Made by a program: the position numbers and the translations under genes. Shown here in pieces: positions 14,726 to 20,212 of a stretch of DNA of 46,582 nucleotides. Source of the DNA: a virus; IMG/VR virus record IMGVR_UViG_3300034817_000007, positions 1 through 46,582 of that record. One strand, written 5' to 3'. Below the pieces are notes generated by a model that was not told where the DNA came from, ran no database searches, and worked only from the letters and a program-made list of their open reading frames with translations. Each line of letters starts with the position of its first letter. Positions within the stretch are counted from its first letter, which is position 1.

Positions 14726-14949
14726 GACGCCTCCAGCAAGCTCTGCTGGTACGCCTCGATGGCGTCGACCGGGACGACCCGGCGGGAGCCGATCTTGATC
14801 GACTTGATCTCTCCCTGGTGGACGAGCTGCCACATTTTCGTTTTGCCGACGCCGAGCTTTCGGGCGGCTCGTGGCACGGAGAGGTTCAGGGGCAAGTCGC
14901 CCCCGCTGTTCCCGTCCGCGCCGTTCCGGTGCGTTCCGTCTGCTTGCAT
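14722..14949 (-). CDS. Excisionase-like DNA-binding protein
   Basis: A 75-residue protein whose residues 24-70 form an excisionase/MerR-type winged helix: VPRAARKLGVGKTKMWQLVH, then GEIKSIKIGSRRVVP and DAIEAYQQ. It probably bends attP and directs the integrase to excise, or regulates the divergent repressor gene. It is the first gene of the leftward operon. There is no Shine-Dalgarno; TACTGT (14961-14956) lies 6 bases before the ATG, so the mRNA may be leaderless. Confidence 0.7.
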   Translation of the reverse strand: MQADGTHRNGADGNSGGDLPLNLSVPRAARKLGVGKTKMWQLVHQGEIKSIKIGSRRVVPVDAIEAYQQSLLEAS

Positions 14950-15167
14950 GCAGTCACAGTAGGCTGACTGCGCACATGGCGCACCTCGTCCTTTCGGATG
15001 ATTACCGGTAGGTATTTCGTCGGTACCGTGAGGGCATGCAACGCTACGCAAAGCAGCGATACGCAACGGAACGGGAGCGCCATAGGCGTCGCCCCCTGCG
15101 TCTGCACATGCGGGACCAGAACCGGCCGCGGGACAATCGCCCCGCAAACGGCACTTACCGTGACCGC
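14950..15167. promoter_or_regulatory. Divergent lysogeny control region
   Basis: Lies between the leftward excisionase-like gene and the rightward repressor-like gene. A dyad CAGTCA/TGACTG (14951-14956 and 14965-14970) covers the leftward -10-like TACTGT. TACCGTGA occurs at 15024-15031 and 15156-15163 as rightward -10-like boxes. The palindrome TACCGGTA sits at 15003-15010, and TACGCAA is repeated at 15045 and 15060. These are good candidate operator and promoter sites. Confidence 0.6.
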
Positions 15168-15602
15168 GTGGCAGGCTCCCCACTAACCCCCGAGGTCGCC
15201 CGCGCGAGGTTCTCGGCATGGGTCGAGCGCGCCCTTGAAGGCGCCCGCGCACAAGGACTCACCGACCGGGAAATCCAGCGCATCAGCGGCGTCTCGACCA
15301 GCACCTTCCACCGCTGGCGCCTCGCCGGGATCAAAGGCTTGCCGAAAATGCCCCAGGTCCGCGCTTTCGCCGCCGCGACCGGAGCCCGCGTTGAAGACGC
15401 CATGAAAGCACTCGGCATGACCGACGCGGACCCGGAACCCACCCCCGAGCCGCCGTTGCCCCGCGACGTCGTGACGATCATGCGTCGCCTCTCCGACCCG
15501 AACACCCCGGAGTCTGAGCGCGAGTTCATTCGCATGACATTGCAGATGCTCGCCGAACGCGCCGGCGGCAGGCGGCGTGACAGCGGCCAGGCAGCCGGGT
15601 GA
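15168..15602 (+). CDS. Repressor-like helix-turn-helix protein
   Basis: A 144-residue protein. Residues 10-60 hold an HTH: WVERALEGARAQGLTDREIQ, RISGVSTSTFHRWRL, and QVRAFAAATGARVEDAM. The C-terminal half is a Pro-rich linker and a short helix. Its place, divergent from the excisionase-like operon and joined to the integrase gene, suggests the immunity repressor. The GTG has no ribosome site but has TACCGT 6 bases upstream. An ATG at 15036 with its own TACCGT would add 44 mostly basic residues, so two forms are possible. Confidence 0.65.
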   Translation: MAGSPLTPEVARARFSAWVERALEGARAQGLTDREIQRISGVSTSTFHRWRLAGIKGLPKMPQVRAFAAATGARVEDAMKALGMTDADPEPTPEPPLPRDVVTIMRRLSDPNTPESEREFIRMTLQMLAERAGGRRRDSGQAAG

Positions 15603-16864
15603 TGGCGCGCAGCAGATACCCGGCGGTCAGCAAAGGTGAAGACGGGCTCTGGCATGCCTGGGTGACCGTCGGGACCAAGGGCAACGGGCGCCCCGACCAG
15701 CGGCACGTGAAGCGGGCCACCCGCGCCGAGGTCGAGGACCGCATCGACGAGCTGCTGGAGCAGAAACGCGACGGCGCCGTCGTCAAGGCGGGCCGTCCGG
15801 GCACCGTCGCGCATTGGCTGACCACGTACCTCGACACGGTGCTGCCCAGCACCGGCCGATGCGACCCGGGGACCATCCGGGACTACCGGTCGAAGATCAC
15901 GCACTGGGTGCTGCCGGTCATCGGCAACATCCGCCTCGACCGGCTGCAGGTCGACAACCTCGACGAGGTGTATCTGCGGATGCGTCGTGCCGGCCGGGCC
16001 GACTCGACGGTGCTGAAGGTGCACCGGATCCTGTCTCGTGCGTTCGAGGTGGCGCTGCGCCGGCGGCTGGTGCCGTTCAACGTGGCGAAGCGGCGGGATT
16101 CGCCGACGTTCGTTCCCGCGGATCAGTCGCCGCTGAGCCGGGAGGATGCGGCGGCGGTGCTCGCCGTTGCCGGTAGTGCCCGCTGGTCGGTGGCGCTGGC
16201 GCTCGGGTTGCGTCAGGGTGAGGCGCTCGGGTTGCGCTGGTCGTTCGTCGACCTGGACCGGGGTGAGATCCGGGTGTGGTGGCAGTTGCGGCGCCGGGCG
16301 TTCGATCACGGCTGCGGCGGGACGTGCGGGAAGCGGCGGGGCGGCAATTGCCCGCAGCGGGTGATGCCGCTGCACACCGGCGAGGTGACCGTGCTGGACC
16401 TGTCGAAGCCTGCGGACTCCGATCGGCGGACGGGGCTGGTGCTGAAGCGGCCGAAGGGCAACGGGCGGCGGACGGTGCCGCTGCCGGACGAGCTGGTCGC
16501 CGAGCTGCGCGCCCGCCTGGCCGCGCAGCAGGTCGAGCGGGCGCTGGCCGGGTCGCTGTGGCAGGACCACGGGTTCGTCTTCACCCGGCCGGACGGGCAG
16601 CCGATCGATCCGAAGGTGGACTACGCCGCGTGGCAGTCGATTCTGGCGGCGGCGGGAGTTCCGGCGACGAAGCTGCACAACGCACGGCACACGGCGGGGA
16701 CGATCATGACGGTGCTCGGCGTGCCGATCGAGGTGGTGCAGGAGGTCCTCGGTCATTCGGACGTGCGTACGACTCGGGGGTACGTCCACGTTGCCTCGGA
16801 GATGGCGAAGTCGGCTACGGGGCGTATCGGCCGGGAGTTGCTCCGGCGGGCGGATACACCCTGA
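15602..16864 (+). CDS. int: Tyrosine integrase
   Basis: A 420-residue tyrosine recombinase that should join attP to a tRNA-Thr attB. An N-terminal arm-binding region (1-65) and a SAM-like core-binding domain (about 66-165) precede the catalytic domain with R204 in LRQGEALGLRW, a Lys in the KRPKGNGRR hairpin near 285, H359-x-x-R362, H385 in LGHSD and nucleophile Y394. An inserted Cys-rich loop (CGGTCGKRRGGNC, about 238-250) may bind zinc; such inserts occur in actinomycete integrases. The ATG forms TGATG with the repressor stop; a GTG at 15599 is also possible. attP follows directly. Confidence 0.95.
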   Translation: MARSRYPAVSKGEDGLWHAWVTVGTKGNGRPDQRHVKRATRAEVEDRIDELLEQKRDGAVVKAGRPGTVAHWLTTYLDTVLPSTGRCDPGTIRDYRSKITHWVLPVIGNIRLDRLQVDNLDEVYLRMRRAGRADSTVLKVHRILSRAFEVALRRRLVPFNVAKRRDSPTFVPADQSPLSREDAAAVLAVAGSARWSVALALGLRQGEALGLRWSFVDLDRGEIRVWWQLRRRAFDHGCGGTCGKRRGGNCPQRVMPLHTGEVTVLDLSKPADSDRRTGLVLKRPKGNGRRTVPLPDELVAELRARLAAQQVERALAGSLWQDHGFVFTRPDGQPIDPKVDYAAWQSILAAAGVPATKLHNARHTAGTIMTVLGVPIEVVQEVLGHSDVRTTRGYVHVASEMAKSATGRIGRELLRRADTP

Positions 16865-16897
16865 CGTACACCCTTGATCTCCATGGAGATTGCAGAG

Positions 16898-16941
16898 AAA
16901 GGCCCCGTGACCTTGGCTTTACGCCTGGTCACGGGGCCTTT
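16898..16941 (+). terminator. Integrase transcription terminator
   Basis: Perfect 15-base arms AAAGGCCCCGTGACC and GGTCACGGGGCCTTT with a 14-base loop, starting 34 bases after the integrase stop and ending in a short T-run (CCTTTCT). It lies between the left arm sites and the attP core. Confidence 0.8.
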
Positions 16942-16951
16942 CTGTGTGCCG

Positions 16952-16994
16952 AGCCGCCTGACGGAATCGAACCGTCGACCTACGCATTACGAGT
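16952..16994 (-). other. attP core: 3' fragment of tRNA-Thr(CGT)
   Basis: On the minus strand the 43 bases begin in the anticodon loop (ACTCGTAAT, anticodon CGT), carry a full T-arm (GACGG-TTCGATT-CCGTC) and end with the 3' acceptor strand AGGCGGCT. The bases upstream (GAGAG) cannot pair with the anticodon stem, so the 5' half of a tRNA is absent and the identity stops there. On integration this piece would restore the host tRNA gene. No intact tRNA is present. Confidence 0.85.
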
Positions 16995-17114
16995 CTCTCG
17001 GTCCGTATGCCGCTGTATACCGCTAGCTGCCGTTGCGGCACTTCACGGCACCATCCGGAACGTTACGGCGTACACCCTGAGGCACACCCTGGGCCATGCA
17101 CGGAGAGTGACATG

Positions 17115-17459
17115 TCAGCGGTTCCATCGGGCAAGAAGCCGGGCGATGCGCCGCGCCGCCGCCACCGACTCCTCATCCAAGCCCGACGGGATGGGGTCAC
17201 TGCCGTCGACGATCTCCTGCACCCGATCATTCGACCAGTTCGCATTCCCCGGCCGGCTCGCCTCCGACGGGATCCTCATTGCCCGCCGCGCTTCCATGAG
17301 TGCGACGGTCGGCGACTCGTCGAACGGGGCGGCCGTTTCCGGCTCGGAGCGATACTCATGCCCGGGGAAGGCGACACGACCGATGCCGACGGTCTGCAGG
17401 TAGTCCAGGATGGCCTTCAGCTGCGTTCCGTTGTGCACCTGCATGATCACCGTGTGCAT
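17115..17459 (-). CDS. Hypothetical protein, 114 aa
   Basis: Begins MHTVIMQVHNGTQLKAILDY and continues LQTVGIGRVAFPGHEY; the C-terminal half is helical (ALMEARRAMRIPSE, ESVAAARRIARLLARW). No family recognised. The ATG at 17459 has GGGGAGGGG 4-5 bases upstream, one of the best ribosome sites in this block. It reads toward attP and stops just beyond the right arm. Confidence 0.5.
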   Translation of the reverse strand: MHTVIMQVHNGTQLKAILDYLQTVGIGRVAFPGHEYRSEPETAAPFDESPTVALMEARRAMRIPSEASRPGNANWSNDRVQEIVDGSDPIPSGLDEESVAAARRIARLLARWNR

Positions 17460-17495
17460 GCGATCCCCTCCCCTGAATCTTGAACAGGCCTCCAC

Positions 17496-17510
17496 TTAAC
17501 GCCCCGTTAA
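17496..17510. promoter_or_regulatory. Operator-like palindrome
   Basis: TTAACG-CCC-CGTTAA is a perfect 6+6 dyad in an AT-richer intergenic stretch, upstream of the leftward 17459 gene. A binding site for one of the small regulators is likely; which one cannot be said. Confidence 0.5.
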
Positions 17511-17613
17511 CCTGTATCGCCTCCCCGTAGCGTCCCAGTAAAAATGCATGATGTAGTAAAGCCTTCAACCGAACGTACGACCCCATCTGTGCAGGTCCGC
17601 GCAATGCGGATCA

Positions 17614-17653
17614 CCGTGCGATCGGACGGTGAGACCGCACGGCAATACCGTGC
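17614..17653. promoter_or_regulatory. Control region of the AlpA-like gene
   Basis: Inverted repeat CCGTGCG (17614-17620) / CGCACGG (17636-17642), with ACCGTGC repeated directly at 17613 and 17647. TACCGT at 17646-17651 is a TANNNT -10 candidate 8 bases before the ATG at 17660, so the mRNA may be leaderless. Confidence 0.45.
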
Positions 17654-17659
17654 AGGCTC

Positions 17660-17851
17660 ATGGCAGCGCCGCGCGTGGTCGGGCTCGCCGAGATCGCCCA
17701 GCGGCTCGGCATATCGAAGTCCTACGCGCGCGAACTGTCCCAGCGGCGCGGCTTCCCGCCCGGCACGAAGCTCACGCAAGGCTGGGTCTGGACCACCGCC
17801 GACGTCGAAGCCTGGATCGCCAAGCATCGGCCGCCGAAGGATCCGCACTAG
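17660..17851 (+). CDS. AlpA/excisionase-like DNA-binding protein
   Basis: A 63-residue winged-helix protein: GLAEIAQRLGISKSYARELS, QRRGFPPGTKL, then GWVWTTADVEAWIAKH. It is of the same kind as the 18608-18823 protein. Candidates for its role are regulator of the transfer-like genes or an accessory excisionase. Its stop codon TAG shares CTAG with the stop of the convergent gene. Confidence 0.7.
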   Translation: MAAPRVVGLAEIAQRLGISKSYARELSQRRGFPPGTKLTQGWVWTTADVEAWIAKHRPPKDPH

Positions 17852-18219
17852 AGCCGCACCGGGCGCTGACCAGGATGCTGCAGGCACCACGCGCAGATCT
17901 TGAGGCCATGGATGTCGTACTCGTGCTCCGGCACACCCTCGGCCATCCGCTCGGCGAGCTCCTCCACGCTGGTGCGGAAGATCTCCGCGCGGTGGTAGCT
18001 GCCCTCATACTCCGCACAGAAGCCGGCCGGCCGCTCCCAGCCGGCCGCCGCGTTCTCGGGCATCCACCACACGTGCCAGCCGGGATGGCGGTCTTCGAGG
18101 TCGGCGCACGCCCGCAGAGCACCCTCAGGCCACCCGGTGCGTCCGGCGACCAGGAGCCGGTTGTTCTGGATGCGGGCCCGGTCGGACGGCCACTTTGGGA
18201 CCGGCGGCTGCGGCATCAT
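17848..18219 (-). CDS. Hypothetical protein, 123 aa
   Basis: Begins MMPQPPVPKWPSDRARIQNN; contains Trp/Pro-rich HPGWHVWWMPENAAAGWERP and ends near a CAWC pair (LKICAWCLQHPGQRP). Probably a small zinc-binding protein. It is coupled (ATGA) to the gene upstream. Its stop and that of the AlpA-like gene overlap in CTAG. Confidence 0.5.
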   Translation of the reverse strand: MMPQPPVPKWPSDRARIQNNRLLVAGRTGWPEGALRACADLEDRHPGWHVWWMPENAAAGWERPAGFCAEYEGSYHRAEIFRTSVEELAERMAEGVPEHEYDIHGLKICAWCLQHPGQRPVRL

Positions 18220-18443
18220 GCCCGCCACCTGCCCGTGTCGTCGCGCCAGCCGTGGGCGAGCCGCTCGGCGGGGAACGGGCCGAACTCCTCGCCCGGCGGC
18301 CAGACGTCCGACAGCGTGACCATGAATCCGTCGTCGACCCGGCGGGCAACGCGCGCGTAGTGCTGGAAGGCGAGGATGTACACGTCTTGGTCGTAGGGCG
18401 GGAGCACCGTGACGGGCTCGCCCACTTTCGGTAGATCGGCCAT
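18216..18443 (-). CDS. Hypothetical protein, 75 aa
   Basis: Starts MADLPKVGEPVTVLPPYDQD; a beta-rich small domain with RVDDGFMVTLSDVWPPGEEF, reminiscent of SH3-like folds, but no family can be named. AAGGAGG precedes the ATG at a good distance, which fixes the start. Confidence 0.5.
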   Translation of the reverse strand: MADLPKVGEPVTVLPPYDQDVYILAFQHYARVARRVDDGFMVTLSDVWPPGEEFGPFPAERLAHGWRDDTGRWRA

Positions 18444-18607
18444 CAGGCCGCCTCCTTCGCTGCGTCGAAGGGGGAGGCCCGGGCCGGGCGGTCGCAGGCA
18501 CCGACCCGGGCCTCCTTCACGCGGCACCTTACGCGCTGACATGTCGCAGTGACAGGTGTTCATGCCTATGGCGTACGGTCAGGTAATCGGCACATAGCGT
18601 GCGAGAC
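18444..18607. promoter_or_regulatory. Intergenic control region
   Basis: No coding seen. TGACATGTC (18537-18545) and TGACA are repeated near the middle; a related TGACATGTCA palindrome occurs at 17108-17117. TAGCGT at 18595-18600 lies 7 bases before the ATG at 18608, a leaderless-type -10 box identical to that of the 19084 gene. Confidence 0.45.
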
Positions 18608-18823
18608 ATGGCAGACCGGCGGCAGCTACCCCGACTTATGGGGCAGCAGGAGATCCGCGAACGCCTGGGCTACTCCCGCCAGCACACCGGCGTCATCATC
18701 GGCGCGAAGGGCTTCCCCGACCCGGCGTACGTGCTGGCCATGGGCCGCATCTGGCTCGCCGAGGACGTCGAGGCGTGGATTCGCGAGCACCGGCCCGAGT
18801 TCGCCGGAGACACGGAGAGCTAG
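18608..18823 (+). CDS. AlpA-like DNA-binding protein
   Basis: A 71-residue winged-helix protein: LMGQQEIRERLGYSRQHTGV, KGFPDPAYVLAMGRIWLAED, VEAWIREHRPEF. It looks like a paralogue of the 17660 protein. The start at 18608 is chosen because TAGCGT sits exactly 7 bases upstream; an earlier in-frame start at 18599 would overlap that box. Its stop shares CTAG with the convergent ribbon-helix-helix gene. Confidence 0.7.
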   Translation: MADRRQLPRLMGQQEIRERLGYSRQHTGVIIGAKGFPDPAYVLAMGRIWLAEDVEAWIREHRPEFAGDTES

Positions 18824-19059
18824 GCGTCGCCCTCGCGTCGCGTCGAACGCTCAGGTAGCTCCGCGCCGGGCTTGCCGAGGTACCACCGCATGAAGTCGCG
18901 CAGGATCCCGGAGCGGCCGTCCGGCTCGCTCTCGGTCGCCTGACCGAACTCATCCCAAAGGTCAGGCTCGACCCGGATGGTTCGGCGGTCGGTACCTCTC
19001 GACGTCACGCCCATCAGGGTGTCATGACCGACCGAGGGATGGTGTGTTGTAGGTGTCAT
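18820..19059 (-). CDS. Ribbon-helix-helix regulator
   Basis: A 79-residue protein. Residues 24-62 (RTIRVEPDLWDEFGQATESE, then SGILRDFMRWYLGK) fit a ribbon-helix-helix fold with the beta strand RTIRVE. It probably binds the GTCATGAC palindromes that overlap its own start and that of the divergent gene. The chosen ATG lies inside such a palindrome, with TAACAT 7 bases upstream. Starts at 19068 or further in at MGVTSRG are possible. Confidence 0.7.
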   Translation of the reverse strand: MTPTTHHPSVGHDTLMGVTSRGTDRRTIRVEPDLWDEFGQATESEPDGRSGILRDFMRWYLGKPGAELPERSTRREGDA

Positions 19060-19091
19060 GACACCCATGTTAGCGTAGGTGTCATGACACC
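19018..19091. promoter_or_regulatory. Mirror-image leaderless promoters with start-codon operators
   Basis: GGTGTCATGACACC occurs at 19052-19065 and 19078-19091, and a partial copy GGTGTCATGACC at 19018-19029. The centre of the first holds the leftward ATG (19059) and the centre of the second holds the rightward ATG (19084). Between them are back-to-back -10 boxes: TAACAT leftward (19072-19067) and TAGCGT rightward (19071-19076). Each is exactly 7 bases from its ATG. Binding would block both promoters at the transcription start. Confidence 0.75.
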
Positions 19092-19272
19092 CGGCAACAC
19101 GATCCTCTTGCTTGGTGGCTTCCTCGTCGAGGGCGTCGTCTTCTACCTCGTCATGCGCTCCGTCCGTCGCCTCACGAAACCGCCGCCGCGCGAGCCGCAG
19201 CAGCCGATACGGATGATCGCCACCGTCCGCCGTGAGCTGCCCGCCCCACCCCGGAAGGAGATCGCCAGATGA
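19084..19272 (+). CDS. Single-pass membrane protein, 62 aa
   Basis: MTPGNTILLLGGFLVEGVVF followed by YLVMRSVRRLTK gives one transmembrane helix and a basic Pro-rich cytoplasmic tail. It is the first gene of the rightward transfer-like operon and overlaps the DUF2637 gene by 4 bases. The ATG sits inside an operator palindrome, pointing to repression by the divergent RHH protein. Spd-like roles are possible but not shown. Confidence 0.55.
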   Translation: MTPGNTILLLGGFLVEGVVFYLVMRSVRRLTKPPPREPQQPIRMIATVRRELPAPPRKEIAR

Positions 19273-20000
19273 GGCTGCCAGGGATTCGCTGGGGTGTGCG
19301 CGGCGTGCTCATGCTGGGCGTCGTCGCGTCCACGGTCGCGAACGTCCTGCACGCCGAGCCGAACGGGATCAGCCGCACCATCGCCGCGTGGCCGCCGCTC
19401 GCGCTGCTGCTGACCATCGAGCTGATCTCCCGCATCCCGGTCCACCGGCTGTGGCTCGCCGCGACCCGGCTGTGTGCCGCGGCAGCGATCGCCGGGATCG
19501 CCGCTTGGGTCTCCTACTGGCACATGGCCGGCGTCGCCGCCCGCTACGGCGAGACCGGCTCGAGCCCGTACCTGCTGCCCCTGTCCGTGGACGGGCTGAT
19601 CGTTGTCGCGTCGATCTGCCTCGTCGAGCTGGGCGGCCGGATCCGCACGGCCGAGAGCGCAATGCCGGAACAGCCGCTGCGGGTCGCGGTTCGGGTTGGG
19701 CCGATATACGACCACCGTCGGCCGATCGGTCCGATGCCCGCCCCGGTCAAGCCGCGATCTGGCACAGCGGGCGGCGATGATTCCGCAGCTCAGCGGCAGC
19801 GTGCGGACGAGCGGTCTGCACAGCAGAAGGAAGCCGTGGTGCGTGCGGTAAAGACGACCGACCCTGGCGCGTCGCTGCGGTGGATCTCCGCCGCGACGCT
19901 CGTGCCGGTGTCGACCGTCCGGAACATCTTGAGCACGGCGGCGGAACAGCCGCCGCCGGAAGTCAACGGCAAGGTGCCGGACCTGGAAGGAGTCAAGTAA
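19269..20000 (+). CDS. DUF2637 (SpdB-like) membrane protein
   Basis: A 243-residue protein. Four hydrophobic helices within residues 8-120 (RGVLMLGVVASTVANVLHAE, WPPLALLLTIELISRI, AAAAIAGIAAWVSYWHMAGV, PLSVDGLIVVASICLVEL) match the DUF2637 pattern. The tail is charged and ends in an HTH-like segment (SLRWISAATLVPVSTVRNIL). DUF2637 proteins lie beside FtsK-type transfer genes in AICEs and Streptomyces plasmids, where SpdB proteins help spread DNA through the mycelium. Here too it is followed by an FtsK-type gene. Confidence 0.8.
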   Translation: MRLPGIRWGVRGVLMLGVVASTVANVLHAEPNGISRTIAAWPPLALLLTIELISRIPVHRLWLAATRLCAAAAIAGIAAWVSYWHMAGVAARYGETGSSPYLLPLSVDGLIVVASICLVELGGRIRTAESAMPEQPLRVAVRVGPIYDHRRPIGPMPAPVKPRSGTAGGDDSAAQRQRADERSAQQKEAVVRAVKTTDPGASLRWISAATLVPVSTVRNILSTAAEQPPPEVNGKVPDLEGVK

Positions 20001-20137
20001 TGACCAAGCAGGAGCAGGCCGCGCGAGCCCAAGCGGAACGCGCCGCGGCACAGCAGCGCGAGTTCGAGCGGCTCCAACGCGAGGGCAACTCGCCGCTGAT
20101 GAGCCTGGAAATCATGAAGGGCCGGGGACGTAGCTGA
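20000..20137 (+). CDS. Small charged helical protein, 45 aa
   Basis: Starts MTKQEQAARAQAERAAAQQR and is one long Gln/Arg/Glu helix. TAATG couples it to the DUF2637 gene. Similar tiny genes are common between spd and tra genes of actinomycete elements; no function known. Confidence 0.5.
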   Translation: MTKQEQAARAQAERAAAQQREFERLQREGNSPLMSLEIMKGRGRS

Positions 20138-20145
20138 CTGGCCAG

Positions 20146-20183
20146 GCGCGGCCGAGCCCCTCTTCCCCGAGGCTCGGCCGCGC
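20146..20183 (+). terminator. Hairpin between the SpdB-like and translocase genes
   Basis: Perfect 13-base arms GCGCGGCCGAGCC and GGCTCGGCCGCGC with a 12-base loop, 30 bases before the translocase ATG. There is no T-run. It could attenuate translocase expression or mask its ribosome site (AAGGAGG at about 20200). Confidence 0.5.
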
Positions 20184-20212
20184 ATCCGCGTCTAACCAGG
20201 AAGGAGGCGGGC

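Larger units (their letters stand above)
16855..17090. other. attP region with paired arm-type sites
   Basis: Left arm: TACACCCT at 16855-16862 and 16867-16874. Right arm: TACACCCT at 17071-17078 and CACACCCT at 17083-17090. In both arms the repeats are exactly 12 bases apart and in the same orientation, and they flank the tRNA-derived core. This is the expected layout of integrase arm-binding sites. The left pair overlaps the end of the integrase gene. Confidence 0.75.

Noticed and set aside
16952-16994. A complete tRNA-Thr gene on the minus strand
   Set aside because: Only the 3' part from the anticodon loop on is present; the bases upstream do not pair with the anticodon stem and no D-arm or 5' acceptor is seen. 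It is attP core, not a functional tRNA.
17571-17582. Second LexA box GAACGTACGACC
   Set aside because: Only the first half-site matches GAAC-N4-GTTC; the second half is GACC, so it does not meet the core.
17930-17947. Third right-arm integrase site (GGCACACCCTCGGCCAT)
   Set aside because: It resembles the right-arm repeat at 17081 but lies about 850 bases away inside a coding sequence, single and unpaired; probably chance.
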